From Parachaetomium inaequale (lineage: Eukaryota; Ascomycota; Sordariomycetes; Sordariales; Chaetomiaceae): 64,000 bases of DNA. Every line of letters begins with the position of its first letter. Position 1 is the first letter of the stretch. The notes under the pieces are model-generated. The model was not told the origin of the DNA. It saw only the letters and a list, made by a program, of their open reading frames with translations, and did no database searches. The stretch covers positions 186,001 through 250,000 of the forward strand of contig MU854326.1 in the NCBI GenBank assembly GCA_033296685.1. Reading direction: 5' to 3'. Below, piece by piece: positions 19,951 to 31,233 of this stretch. The translations under genes were made by a program, and so were the position numbers.

Positions 19951-22437
19951 TTAATACCTGGACCCGTTGAGCGAGGGCCTGGGTCTGTCGCGCTCCCGCT
20001 CCCGCTCTCTCTCCCGATCACGGTCCCTGTCCCTGTCCCTCTCTCTGTCCCTCTCCCTCTCCCGCTCCCTCTCGCGGTCCCTCTCCGCCTTGGCAAAAAC
20101 CTCGGGCTGCCACCGCACCCCGTCCCTCTCCGCCCAGCGCCTCATAATCGCCAACACGGCGGCGACCGCATCGTCCACCATGGTCCACGGCCCAACAACC
20201 GCCCTCATGCGCGGCTCCTCGACCCGTTCCCACATGGCGTTCGCCTCGCCCCACATGACGGCCCGGTTGCGGTTGTGCTTGGCCCAGCGCACGAACCCCG
20301 CGGCGGCGGCGCCCGGGTCGAGCGACGCGAAGCCGTTGGTGATCTGCTCCAGGCACAGCACGTGCATCTGGACGGCGAGCGCCTTGAGCGCCCGGTTGCC
20401 CTGCACGCGGCCGCGCAGCTCGGCGAGGTGCGGCAGCAGCGTCTCCCACGCCGCGATCTCGCACACCTTGCGCTCGAGCACGCGCGACTGGTTGAGCGAG
20501 TCAAAAGCCACCATGTAGGCGAGCACCATCTCGAAGTGGAGGGCCGTGGCGCGCCGCTCGTCGGCGGCCGTCATGTTGGTGCCCCGGTCGCGGTGGAGGT
20601 CGTCGCGCGCGTGCTTGAGCTTGCTGCCCAGCCGCTGGTACTCGCCGTGTCGGTCCCTGCAGGCCTCAGCCTGCGCGAGGGTCTTGGGGTCGAGCGGCTC
20701 CGAGCGCGTCGGCGGTCTGTTGTCGGATGTGCTCGGGGTGAGGCCCGTGACGGCGGCGGGGGTGTTGCTCTGGCCCTGGGATTGGCTTGATGTCACACGG
20801 GACATGGTTGTGGCGGCGTGTTTCAGCGGGGTTGTTGGCCCGGCTGGTTTGGCCGTGATGGCCTCGGCGGTTGTCTTGGGCCGCTTGGAGGCCGCGGGCT
20901 CTTGAGGGGTGTCGTCTGCTGTTCGCGGCCGCTTCTTGGCAGGCGGCGGAGGGGTGGCTTCAGCGCTCGCCGAGCGCTCCTTCTTAAGTGCATCCTTTGC
21001 TGACTTGGAGGGGAGGCTCAAGAGATCCTTGGCCCGCTTCGCATTTGCCTTTTTGAGTTTGAAGGTGACAATCCTGGACGGCCTGGCGGGCTTCTCCTCT
21101 TCCTCTGCCACACGCCCGGGGGGAGCCGCCACTATCGTCTTCCTTGCGCTGCCCTGCGAGTCAGAGGACTGATTGGACGACTGGCTAGACACTCCCTTAG
21201 AGCCTGTCTGCTTCCGGTCCTTTTGGGCAAGCATCTCCTCGATGACGGGCGGTAGGGTGGGAGAGAGCAGCGACGGTATCTTAAGCGGCTTCTTTGCTTT
21301 CTCCTTTTCCGGCTTTGATGCCTTCCCCGGTAATTTCTTCCTCGGCTGGGTCTCTTTCTCGCCTTCGCCCTCAAACAGAGAAGGGTGAAGAGGCGATAAG
21401 AGCCGCGGTAGAGCCGACTTAGTCATGACCTCGGGCTTCCGCGGTGTCGAAGTCCCGCTGTCCGAGCGCGGTCTCGACCCATTAACCTGAATCGTCGATC
21501 TCGGCGACGCGGTACTCTCTCGGTCCCTGTCCAATGACGGGGGGGGTAACCCGTTGATGGTAGGGTGTAATGTCTCGGTCTTGGTATCCCTTGATGCCTT
21601 CTCTGTCGCGTCCCGGCCTCGCGGTGTTGGTGGTTTGAGCTGCCGTGGCTGCTCTGCCTTTACTGTGACAGCGTCCCCTTTGGCTCGTTTCTGGGGGGTT
21701 GGGTCGCCGCTTGTCTCCGCGGTCCGCTTGCGGCTCTCTGCTTCGGGTTGCGATCTCGCCTGAGAAGTCTTACTTCTGCTGGATTTGTCAGTGACCTGCG
21801 AAGGGTTCCGCGACTTGGCCGTCTGTTCCACGTACCTCTCCCCGTTGATCTCTGGCCGTGGCTTTTCTGGTCGCGCGTCCGCCTGGCGCGGCGCATTCGG
21901 TTTCTCGACAGCTTTCACGCTCTCCTCCCTCTTGACGTCATCCTTTGGCGGGAGCGGCCGCGCATGGACTGTGCCGTTCGTCTTTGTTTCCGTCTTGGCC
22001 GGCACCCCGTTCTCGACGGGCGACGCTGACTTCTTCCTGTTCTGGTAGTCGGTCAAGGACAGCTTCTTCTTGGCCTCGCCCTTGGCGAGCAGCTTGATAG
22101 GCATCGGGGGCGGCAGTTCGTCGCAGATCTCAAAGGCGGCGCGCGTCGTGAGGATGCCTCGCTGCGCAGCGGATATGTACGTGACGTATTGCAGGGGACT
22201 GCTTGCGCGGGTGAACCACCAGCCGTCGGGCTTGGGAAAGCGGCGGTCGAAGGACAATGAAAGATGGTGCGGGCGGTCTGGGAGGATGCGCTGGGCCACT
22301 TTGTGTGCATTTTCCGCCGCTCCATCCATCGTTTCTTTCATCGCCGGGACATCGGATTTGTGAAAGAGAGCTGTGTCCCGCGTCCGTGTTATGGCAGCAG
22401 GTGGAGCGTGAGACGAAGCTTGGGTTCTGCACCACAA
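19951..22437 (-). CDS. Uncharacterised nuclear-type protein with terminal RD/RE repeat
   Basis: A single open frame of 828 aa; the start is uncertain. The ATG at 22437 is the most upstream, but MKETMDG at 22341 begins the region that looks conserved (HHLSLSFDRRFP, WWFTRASSPLQYVTYISAAQ, DELPPPMPIKLLAKGE). A short motif KKLSLTDYQNRKK follows. Residues about 130-600 are low-complexity, rich in Lys, Ser, Pro and Arg, with many basic patches. A helical C-terminal domain (about 620-785) contains LHFEMVLAYMVAFDSL and LKALAVQMHVLCLEQI. The end is some 35 residues of alternating Arg with Glu or Asp, as in RNA-processing proteins. I do not recognise the family. A nuclear chromatin or RNA-related role is inferred from composition only. 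Confidence 0.75.
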   Translation of the reverse strand: MWCRTQASSHAPPAAITRTRDTALFHKSDVPAMKETMDGAAENAHKVAQRILPDRPHHLSLSFDRRFPKPDGWWFTRASSPLQYVTYISAAQRGILTTRAAFEICDELPPPMPIKLLAKGEAKKKLSLTDYQNRKKSASPVENGVPAKTETKTNGTVHARPLPPKDDVKREESVKAVEKPNAPRQADARPEKPRPEINGERYVEQTAKSRNPSQVTDKSSRSKTSQARSQPEAESRKRTAETSGDPTPQKRAKGDAVTVKAEQPRQLKPPTPRGRDATEKASRDTKTETLHPTINGLPPPSLDRDRESTASPRSTIQVNGSRPRSDSGTSTPRKPEVMTKSALPRLLSPLHPSLFEGEGEKETQPRKKLPGKASKPEKEKAKKPLKIPSLLSPTLPPVIEEMLAQKDRKQTGSKGVSSQSSNQSSDSQGSARKTIVAAPPGRVAEEEEKPARPSRIVTFKLKKANAKRAKDLLSLPSKSAKDALKKERSASAEATPPPPAKKRPRTADDTPQEPAASKRPKTTAEAITAKPAGPTTPLKHAATTMSRVTSSQSQGQSNTPAAVTGLTPSTSDNRPPTRSEPLDPKTLAQAEACRDRHGEYQRLGSKLKHARDDLHRDRGTNMTAADERRATALHFEMVLAYMVAFDSLNQSRVLERKVCEIAAWETLLPHLAELRGRVQGNRALKALAVQMHVLCLEQITNGFASLDPGAAAAGFVRWAKHNRNRAVMWGEANAMWERVEEPRMRAVVGPWTMVDDAVAAVLAIMRRWAERDGVRWQPEVFAKAERDRERERERERDRERDRDRDRDRERERERERDRPRPSLNGSRY

Positions 22438-24057
22438 TGGGAAGTGATGCGGGGAGCTTTATATCGGAAGTTCGAATCGGCAGGGTAAGGTTTTGTATCG
22501 CTCGTGACCGGTTGGCAGAATGAGTCGCAGCAGCTGGCAGGTCGCGAAAAGCAGATCAGATGTCGGGAAACCGCTCGCAGTCGTAGGTAGGTAGTCTGTC
22601 ATGGCGCGCATTAGTACCTGCACGCAAACCAGAAAATTCAATACCCCGTCGCAATCTTGCCCCAGCTGCCAGAGAGTCACATGCCCCGACTGACGCTGAC
22701 AGTCCAATTGGACCATGGCACAAAATCACCGGCGCTAAACTCCCAGTCGGTGTGGTGTATATCACGTACCCAGCTAGACAGACGCAGAAGCGCGCAGCCA
22801 AGGCGGCAGCAGAGGTTCGCAGCGGCCCGCCCAGTCGCAATGTTGAGATTGCTCGACTCCCACCGTGTTTACCCCGATCTCCTGGAGGCGACCGTATCTT
22901 CGTCGAGGGCGCCCGGGCGCATCTCTCGGGGTGGAGCAGGCCGTGTCGTGGCGGTGCCAGCGTCTGACGGCCGCGAAACAATCGGCGGCGACGAGCAAAA
23001 ATAAGGATCGGATTCGGGGATCGGGTCGGGTCAAGCTGCGATGTGCTGTGAGCCGGCTCGTTGCGTGGGCAGCGGAAGGCGGCGCAGGACTCGGAAGCGG
23101 TGATGTGACGAGCCGGAAGGTGGGTGTGCGCAGGATGCCGAGGGTGGGATTCCGGGCGCGAAGTGGAGAGCGATGGTCACTGGCAGGGTCTCCGGACGGA
23201 GGATGGATGCCACTGCGCAAAGGTGGGTCCACGGAGCGGTGGTCGGTCTGCGGATTTCTTGGCTCGACAACTGGCACTCGGCCGTTCCACTTCCGCTCGC
23301 TGGCACGATTGGGTTGCCGATTCAAGATTGTGACACAGGCTTCCATCTTTGATTTTCGCCTGCCCGATATTCTGTTCCCCGCGCCTGATTCAAGGCCGCT
23401 ACATTTTACGGACACCGACGAGCCCGGAATCTCTCCGCGCAAGACAGCACAGCACCCACGTTTTCGGTTTCTATTGTTCTTTTGGTTTCCTGAATCTCAG
23501 TTTCTACCCGTCCGCGAAACACCAGTCTTGGCATGTTGATATCATACCCAGATATACGGGACTCCTGCAATCGGTTTCATCAGCCCGAGAAATGACTATT
23601 GCTTCACTCACGTTTCTATCCAAGAATTAGCATAGGTAGGTATTCAAAGTCATTAAAATAGCTCGATGACACCCCACGATCCTCACCACCCCGCCACGAA
23701 CCACGTGGGGAGAGCTCACCGAGATGGTGCAGAGAGCGCAGGGTAACCTTGCAACAACCTGGAGTAAAACTTTTGTTAATTAAACGACAACGCCCGCCGA
23801 CTACCAGCACCCTCAGCAATCCCCAGCGCCTAAGCTAACCACTAGCTACTAGTAAGTGTAAGTGAGTGTACAGGACGACAGCGACATGTACCGTGTCAAG
23901 TTACCTATTAAAACAATCATAACCACAACAATCCCACGACAGCAAACTGGCGTATCTGTGCCCATCCGAATGCCAACCCCCTCAGCCCGAGCCCAGCCTT
24001 TTCAAAGAAAAAACAACACCTGCCTCCGTAGGTGTGCGACCACGCTAAACGGCATCT
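22438..24057. other. 1.6-kb intergenic region, no gene supported
   Basis: It holds the promoter of the minus-strand gene starting near 22437 and the 3' flank of the minus-strand gene ending at 24058. An open frame of 224 codons at 22865-23539 on the plus strand is mirrored by one of similar length on the other strand and has no domain. I read both as composition artefacts. Confidence 0.5.
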
Positions 24058-26164
24058 CTAGTCGCTCCCGTTCGCCGCCAGCAGGTGCTCGACGCCGTTG
24101 GCGCCCGAGTCGATCCTCCTCCGCTTGGGGTTTGGCCCGTTCATCAACTCATCCAGCTCCCCATTGAAATAGTCCTGCCCGCCCGCGAGAATAGACATGT
24201 CGAAGGGCTTGTCCTCGGCAAAGCTGCCGGGTTTGCCTTTGAAATCCTCCATCCGCCCTTCGACCCCGTCGAGGCGGTCGGCGAGGCTGCCGACCCGCAT
24301 TTTCAAAGCCTCCACGTCGTCAGTGAGTTGGCCGGCATTCGGGTAGATCCGCTCGAGCTGTCCCAGGATGCTCTCGGCCAGCTCCTTGGTCGTCAAGTTG
24401 TTGAACTGGGTGTCCATCACCAGAACCGTGTGCCGAAGCGCCGCCAGTTGATTGTTGAGGTCTTCGCTGATTATTTTCGAAACGTCCTGGGTGAGCCGGT
24501 CGACTGTGATCTTGGTCGCGTCAAACTCGGATTTGATCGAAGCGATGTCCGAGTTGATGGTCTCAAACTCGGCTTTCGCCGTCTGACTTGGACTGATATC
24601 AGTGCCGAGCCTACTAGCGGCGCTCGTGGAAGCGTCTTCCAGCGCTTTGATCCGCGCCGCGTGGTCTGCCGCGTCCTTCTGTGCCTCATCCACCATGTCA
24701 CCCAGACTGTCGCCCATCCTTCCCACAAATTCTTCGACCCGGCGAAAGAGGGCTCCCTGCTTCGTGTCGACTTCCTGAGGCGAAATAGTATTCAAGCTGC
24801 CCAACTTGGCTTGAATACCCTCCACCGTCCTCTGCAGCGTCGGAAACTTAATCGACGTAACCTCGGGCGCCTCTTCGAGGCCAACGATGTCAAGACTCGA
24901 GAGTTTCGTCTCGTGTTCTTCGACTCTCCCAGCTTCTTCGTCCACTCGCTGAGTACAGGCCGCCAGGTCGTTGCGGAGGGAGGCGGTGTCTTTGGTGTGC
25001 TGGGCTAGCTGCCCGGTGAGCTCGTCCACCCGTTTCAGAAGACCAGCAATATCGGATTTCAAAGCCGAGCTTTCCTTCTGCACGAGGGTAGAGACCTGGA
25101 CACTCGAGACAGTGTCAGGGCTCTTCGATCGCCGGTCGTCAAGCTCCTTGCGCATCACGCGGAGTTGCTCCTTGACCTCCGCTGCCGTCTCCTCCTTGAT
25201 CTTTTTCATATATTTGACCTCCTTCATGTCTTTGATCCCCTTGACCATCTCCTCCATCTGCGCCTTCATCTGCTCCTTCATCTCGGCACATTGCCTCTCG
25301 AATTCGGCCTTGAGGTCGCTCCGCTCCTGGGAGTGTTCGGCCTCAATTTTGCCTAGTTTCGATTTAAGTTCCTTGATTTCCGCCTGCTGCTTTTTTGAAA
25401 TTTCTTGCTGGTGCCGAGAGACTGCCGGCGCGGCCACTGGCGTGGCCTGAGTTTTGGACTGAGAGGGGCCGACGCTGGCCAGGGCAATGGCTCGGGCCGT
25501 ACTGTCTACAATGTGCTGGGCCTTCTGTATCTGGTCGTCGAGAGAACGTACGCTGTCGGCATACCTGACCCTATGCAGGTTTTGCACCTCGGGCACAGAG
25601 GGGAATTCTGCATGTTTCGTCCTAGATCTTTCATACTCGGCTTGCCTCTGTTTCAAGACCTTGTCAAGGGGGTCTCGTTCGGCTCTGAGCCTGGCAACTT
25701 CGATCACCGCCTTGTCATGTTGTTTCCACAAGCTGAAGAGTTCCTCGCATGCGGTACTCCCGTCGAGACCGGGGCTCTCTGCAGGGGACCGGGAAGTCGA
25801 CGCTAATGATGCGAGTTAGTAAGGGATATACTCGTCGTATAAAGTAAAATTGAGATCGGAGAGGAGCGTAGTGACGTGAAGGTAAAGTAGACCCACAAGC
25901 TCTGATCCCGTGCTCGGGTCGTGTAGAACTGACGACAGCATGGGGCTTTGCAGACGAGTTTGCTGAGGGAGCGCCGGGGGGGGATTCGGGCGGATTGCGG
26001 TGATCTCTTGCAGATGTGTCGGTGTCTCGACGACGCCTGTCGTCCTTATAGATATCGGATCCTCCCCTGTGAAGACTCTCGCGGCGGCGGTCTCGGGAGT
26101 CAGAGCCACGCCGATCATCGCCCGTGGGACGCCGGGAGTAGGCGTCGGATGATCTGTACGACAT
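24058..26164 (-). CDS. Long coiled-coil protein with Arg-rich N terminus
   Basis: Exons are 26164-25897 and 25802-24058, giving 670 aa. The 94-nt intron has donor GTGGGT, branch CTAAC and acceptor ATTAG, and joins GIRA to SSTSRSPAES. Residues 1-60 are rich in Arg, Ser and Asp (SYRSSDAYSRR, DRRRR). From about residue 115 to 640 the sequence is nearly continuous coiled coil with heptad spacing, including Met/Lys/Glu-rich KEQMKAQMEEMVKGIKDMK and later segments with Leu/Val/Ile at a and d positions. The C terminus has a basic signal PNPKRRRIDSG. I do not recognise a named orthologue. A nuclear structural or scaffold role is plausible. Confidence 0.75.
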
Positions 26165-27473
26165 GCTCGTGTACTATGCTTCGACTTGTTTCGGAACAAG
26201 CCGTCAACCTGACGCAGACCTCCCGCGCATTCCACGGTTGAGCCAAACGTCGCAGAACGGCGCGCTTATAGCGGCTGTAACCCGCGTCAGGCTTTGCGGC
26301 ACAGGAAGCCGACAGTGGAATGGAAGCCGGGGACCAGCGACGGAAAAAAAAATCCCTCTGCCTCGTGCCACAAACACTGGCTAAAGGAATACTCCGCAGC
26401 CAGTGTCCGTTGCCAAACGCAGCAGATTTTTGTTTGGTCGGTGACGGTGTCGCGACTGGGCGGTGGGCGAGGATTGCCCCACAACAACTTGTGTGTGTGG
26501 CACGCCGTGTCCGGCGACAGGAGCTGCTCCGGTCTTGTGTCGACGAATAATTGTTGGGACGCGCCGTGGCCCTGAAGAAGCACCTGGCTTTATGGTTGAA
26601 GGGCAGAAAAAGGGTTGCAAGAAGAGGAATCGTCCAGCAGCTGAAGGGTTGAGCTGAAAGAGACGGCAAGATCTGGAGTTCTTCAAGCCGTTGGTTGGCT
26701 TGCCAAGGGGTGACTGATCGAATTGCTGGGCAATCGATGAGGAAAGGCGCATATGCTGGCCAATGGCATTCCACGGCGGCAACACCCCTGCAGGAGGCTT
26801 GAAACAACTGGGGGAAGGCACGCGCTGCTTTCTATTCGTGTGAATCATGTTCGTCTGAGCTGACTTCCAGAATCTTCCAATTTAGGTTGTTGGCCGGTGA
26901 AAACAAAGTGACCTGGGAGTAAACGAAGAGTGTGCGACGGAAAGAACTCGGAAGATGGAAGGAGGTTGAGGTCCACGGTGTCAAGCGCGCTTGGTACGCG
27001 CCTTGGAATGAGCGGGTCTTGGTCCATGCGGTGGTACCCAACAAGGGCTCGACCCAGAAAAATTGGCAATCTTGCAGCGGCCGGCAAGGATTCTCAGCGT
27101 GAATGACAGGGCCTTGAAGTGAAGTAAAGATGGAAGAATAATCCAAGTGAGAAGAGCATGGAAGGCCAGTCTGGATAAAGCGAAAAAAAGGATGGCGCAC
27201 GTTCCAGTTTATCGACTTCAATGTTCGATGTTCGATCTCCATCTCTACCTAGAGATACCTATCTAATACGGCTATCTAATACGGCGGTCTGCCAGCTTAT
27301 CGGCCTTTTAATTCGTGCCTTATCGGAGGTGCTAGCCACAGTGGCGCAGCATTACAGAGCAGGACAGGGTAGTAGCAGCCAGCCACAGACAACCTGGAAT
27401 CTGACCAGCCTCGCGAAACGAAGCCGCGTTCACTCCAACCAAGACGTGACTGCCCTCGACACAGCGATCGAAA
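26165..27473. other. Divergent promoter region
   Basis: A 1.3-kb region between the coiled-coil gene (minus) and RVB2 (plus). Overlapping open frames on both strands between 26287 and 26848 show no domain and no coding-like splice structure. No RNA gene is seen. Confidence 0.5.
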
Positions 27474-29023
27474 ATGGCTGCTGTAAGTACAACCTTTCCC
27501 GGGTAGCATCACGACGCTGTAACAGAAATTAACACACCATGATTCAGCCCGTCGTCACAGTCTCGGAGAGCAAAGACCTCCGGGGGCTCAACCTGATCGC
27601 GGCGCACTCGCACATCCGCGGACTGGGCGTCGATGCCGATACTCTAGAGCCCCGCGCGGCATCGCAGGGCCTGGTCGGGCAGGAAAAGGCCCGGAAGGCC
27701 GCTGCGGTTGTGCTGGAGATGATCAAGCAGGGCAAGATTGCCGGTCGCGCCGTGCTGATTGCCGGCCCTCCCAGGTAGGCTGCTGCACTGTCGAAACAGC
27801 TTGCGATGTGCTGTGCGCTGACCTCGTTTCCACTTTGAAGTACCGGAAAGACAGCAATTGCCATGGGCATGGCCCAATCCTTGGGCCCCGATGTGCCCTT
27901 CACCACCCTCGCCGCCTCCGAAATCTTCTCCCTCGAAATGTCCAAGACCGAGGCCCTCACACAAGCCTTCCGGAAGTCGATCGGCGTGAGGATCAAGGAG
28001 GAGAGCGAGATAATGGAGGGCGAAGTGGTGGAGATTCAGATCGACCGGAGCGTGACGGGCGGCGCCAAGCAGGGCAAGCTCACCATCAAGACCACCGACA
28101 TGGAAGCCATCTTCGATATGGGAAGCAAGATGATCGATGCCATGACCAAGGAGCGTGTGATGGCGGGCGACATCATCTCGATCGACAAGTCATCGGGGAA
28201 AATCACCAAGCTCGGCAGGTCGTACGCTCGGTCGCGCGATTACGATGCGATGGGCGTCGACACCAAGTTCCTGCAGTGCCCCGACGGCGAGCTACAAAAG
28301 CGGAAGGAGGTCGTACACACAGTGTCTCTGCACGAGATCGATGTCATCAACTCGCGCACCCAAGGCTTCCTCGCCCTTTTCTCGGGCGACACGGGCGAGA
28401 TCCGGAGCGAGATCCGGGACCAGATCAACACCAAGGTCGGCGAGTGGAAGGAGGAGGGCAAGGCAGAGATTGTCCCCGGCGTTCTGTTCATTGACGAGGT
28501 CCACATGCTCGACATCGAGTGCTTCTCCTACGTCAACCGCGCGCTGGAGTCGGACCTGGCTCCCATCGTCATCATGGCGAGCAACAGGGGCCACTCCCGT
28601 ATCCGGGGCACCGACTACAAGAGCCCGCACGGCCTGCCCCTCGATTTCCTCGACCGTGTCGCAATCATCAACACGCACTCGTACACCGGGGACGAGCTCC
28701 GCCAGATCCTGTCGATCCGGGCGCAGGAGGAGGAAGTCGACGTCACACCAGATGCCCTTGCGCTGCTCACCAAGATTGGCCAAGAGGCGGGGCTTCGCTA
28801 CGCGAGCAACCTCATCACCACGTCCCAGCTCATCTGCGCCAAGAGGCGCGCGAAGCAGGTCAGCGTGGAGGACGTCCAGCGGAGCTTCAAGCTCTTCTAC
28901 GACCCCACCAGGAGCGTCCGGTTCGTGGCCGAGTCGGAGAAGCGGCTGATCGGCGACGACGGCGCCGTTGATTTCGCCGTCAAGGCCAACGGCACTACCG
29001 GAGAGACGATGGACACGAGCTAA
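27474..29023 (+). CDS. rvb2: RuvB-like AAA+ ATPase 2 (reptin)
   Basis: Exons are 27474-27482, 27548-27774 and 27841-29023, giving 472 aa, the usual RuvBL2 length. Exon 1 encodes only MAA; acceptor CAG at 27547 gives the family start MAAPVVTVSESKDLRGLNLI. The second intron splits the P-loop (acceptor GAAG, with CTGAC branch site). Walker A GPPSTGKT is at residues about 76-83, Walker B LFIDEVHMLD with D297-E298, sensor 1 IVIMASNRG, and an arginine-containing GLRYASNL near the end. The DNA/RNA-binding insertion domain lies between the Walker motifs. The family acts with Rvb1 as a hexameric or dodecameric ATPase in INO80, SWR1 and R2TP complexes in the nucleus and cytoplasm. It converges with LIN1 188 bp downstream. 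Identification is firm. Confidence 0.96.
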
Positions 29024-29211
29024 ATCGAGAGACGGTTGATATTCGATTTGCAGGCGTTCAGGGGCGGGGGCAAAACTGATTGGCTGACTGGGGCTGGCGG
29101 GATTTGATATCAATGTATAGTAATGACTTCCATAGATGCGGAAAACGACTCGTCGCCGGCGAACCTGCGCCAGCTTGTCTTCCCAGCACGGCGGTGTTTT
29201 ATCTCCAGATA

Positions 29212-30684
29212 TTACACAAATGTAGCAACCCTCGTCCATCCACCCTCGTCCCCTGCTGGTCGAAACTCAACACCCTCTCCAAAGTAGCCGGCATCTTGCC
29301 ATGCTTTCATGGTTGGCCCGTCAAACGGCCCCTGCAGAGCAGCGCTGTCACGTCCGTCTGTCCAGCGGAACTCCCACATCTTGGCTTCCCCTGTTCCGCC
29401 GCCCTCATCAGCCTCATCCGGCTCGGGCGGCTCCACCCAGGCATCCCCAGTCTCGTTGCGATACTCTCGTATGAGCCGCTCTCTTTCCCTGTCGTAGATA
29501 TTGGGGTAGTCTCTCTGCATCAGCTTGTCTGCGGCATCGGCAATGGCATTGATGGCGTCCCTGATCTTGACCTGCTTCGGGTCCTCGGGCTCCTTTTCCG
29601 CGTCGACGTCCATGGCATCTCCGTCATCGCCGTTACTCTTTGCCTTTGCCTTTTTCTGCTTCCACTTGGGTACTTTCTTGTTGTTGGCTTTTGTCTGGCT
29701 TTTCCTGAGTCTCGCCAGAGCGTCCAGCGCCGTTTCGCCCGGTTCCAGCCTGATGATGAGCTCCTTGAACAGATCGCCCGTCAGCAAGCTGTCGTTCTCG
29801 CGCTGCTGCTTCCGCAGCTCGGCCTCGCGCTTCTCGTGCGCCGCGGCCGCCTTCTTCATCTCCTTCTTGCTGATGCCCTCGAGCCAGCGGTCGTGCACGG
29901 CGTCGGCGTCGACCGCCTTGCGAATGAAGTTGCCCGCCTCGTCGAACGCGCCCTCCTCCTGCTCCTCCCGCATGTTGAAGGCATCGATCTTTGGCGCGTG
30001 CTTTTTGAGCCCGCCGAGGCCGACTTCCTCGTCTACGCCCTCCTCCTCGATGGCGAGCGCGACGGCTTCTTCGTCGTCTTCGTCTTCCTCTTCCTCGTCG
30101 CTCTCCGGCTTGCCATCTATCCGTACTATGCCGCCGCTCTTGCTGGTGGTTTCTTGGCCTTCGATCTCCTTGTCGGCGAGGAAGCGCACTTGCTTGTCTT
30201 TCTTTCCGGGTTTGCCGCTGCCGCCGTCGGCGGGCGTGTTGTCGCCGTCGTCGTCGAAGTCGCCAAACATGTCCACCTCATCGTCCTCGACGCCACCGCT
30301 GCCACCACCACCGCCGGCGGCTTTGGAGTTGTAATTGTCCATCACGTCCGCCAGATCCACGTCCTCGGCCTCCTTCCCCTTCTTGCCCCGGGCCTCGGCC
30401 CTCGCATTGAACGTCTCATTGTCCGAGTCCGAGTCGTAGCCGTCGATGTTGACCGCCCCGCGCTTCGTTGCCCTGCCCGCCGCGCCGATGACGTCCGCGT
30501 CGAGGACATTGTCGTTTTCGTCGTCTTCGTCCGGTCCGCTTGGCGCCAGCGCTGACGGGTTGCGGACATCGAATTTGACCTTTTTGGATGTGGGGCCTTG
30601 CTCATCGCGGTCCTCACCGTGGTGCGCTCGCGCGAATGCCTCGCCGGCGCGTTTTGGGCGTGCAGCGGAAAATCTGGATGCCAT
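29212..30684 (-). CDS. lin1: LIN1/CD2BP2-like GYF-domain U5 snRNP protein
   Basis: An intronless frame of 490 aa. The N-terminal two thirds are acidic and disordered (KKVKFDVRNPSA near residue 35, several Asp/Glu runs), with conserved CD2BP2-type segments IDAFNMREEQEEGAFDEAGN and DRWLEGISKKEM. The C-terminal GYF domain occupies residues about 434-490: MWEFRW, QGPFDGPTMKAWQDAGYF and FRPAGDEGGW. The aromatic cup residues (W, GPF, M, W, GYF) are all present. In yeast and human this family binds Prp6 and Prp8 in the U5 snRNP and recognises proline-rich ligands. The start at 30684 is supported by the family N terminus MASRFSAARPKR. It shares a 549-bp divergent promoter with UFD1. Confidence 0.93.
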   Translation of the reverse strand: MASRFSAARPKRAGEAFARAHHGEDRDEQGPTSKKVKFDVRNPSALAPSGPDEDDENDNVLDADVIGAAGRATKRGAVNIDGYDSDSDNETFNARAEARGKKGKEAEDVDLADVMDNYNSKAAGGGGGSGGVEDDEVDMFGDFDDDGDNTPADGGSGKPGKKDKQVRFLADKEIEGQETTSKSGGIVRIDGKPESDEEEEDEDDEEAVALAIEEEGVDEEVGLGGLKKHAPKIDAFNMREEQEEGAFDEAGNFIRKAVDADAVHDRWLEGISKKEMKKAAAAHEKREAELRKQQRENDSLLTGDLFKELIIRLEPGETALDALARLRKSQTKANNKKVPKWKQKKAKAKSNGDDGDAMDVDAEKEPEDPKQVKIRDAINAIADAADKLMQRDYPNIYDRERERLIREYRNETGDAWVEPPEPDEADEGGGTGEAKMWEFRWTDGRDSAALQGPFDGPTMKAWQDAGYFGEGVEFRPAGDEGGWTRVATFV

Positions 30685-31233
30685 GTTGCCGTGATGGTGG
30701 CTGGAGGCGGTATTTGGCCGAAATGGCAGGTGGAAGGAAGGTGAACAAGGTGAAGGGGGATGCTCGGCTTGGGTCTCGGAGCTTTGACGTCAGCGTTGAA
30801 GTGCACACAGACTTGTGGCTGGTGCCTCGGAACAACACCGAAATCTTTCTGGTCTAGCTGACGGCTTTGAACAAAATATTAGTTAGGAAGAGAAAAAGGT
30901 GTTACAAAAAAACAGTCGGTGCACACCAGCCGAAATGATGGGGGAGCGTCGATGAGAACCGAAGTAGAGCTCCCGCCACAACGCCACAGGACACCCCGCA
31001 CTGTGCTTCAGCTGCCTTAGCTCCGGCACATGTCATCCTCTGTTGCCTTGCCTCGCCTTTCAACCAAACGACCTGCCCGACAAGTTTCAGAACCGCATTG
31101 CATTAGGGCATAATTTCAATTCTGCCTACTTAAGTTGAACTATTTTCTGCCCCTCTGCTCATCTAGGAACCCCAACCGAACCTCAACCAAACCTCGAATC
31201 ACCCTCGTCCTCTACACCCGCAGCGCGCAAACA
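30685..31233. promoter_or_regulatory. Shared divergent promoter LIN1/UFD1
   Basis: A 549-bp region between two head-to-head genes. No coding region is seen. It probably holds both core promoters; a CT/CA-rich leader precedes the UFD1 ATG. Confidence 0.55.

Noticed and set aside
22865..23539. 224-codon plus-strand frame upstream of the 19951-22437 gene
   Set aside because: An equally long frame exists on the other strand; basic, low-information sequence without domain or splice support.
28292..29239. 315-codon open frame antisense to rvb2
   Set aside because: Overlaps the conserved RVB2 catalytic exon on the other strand; no domain.
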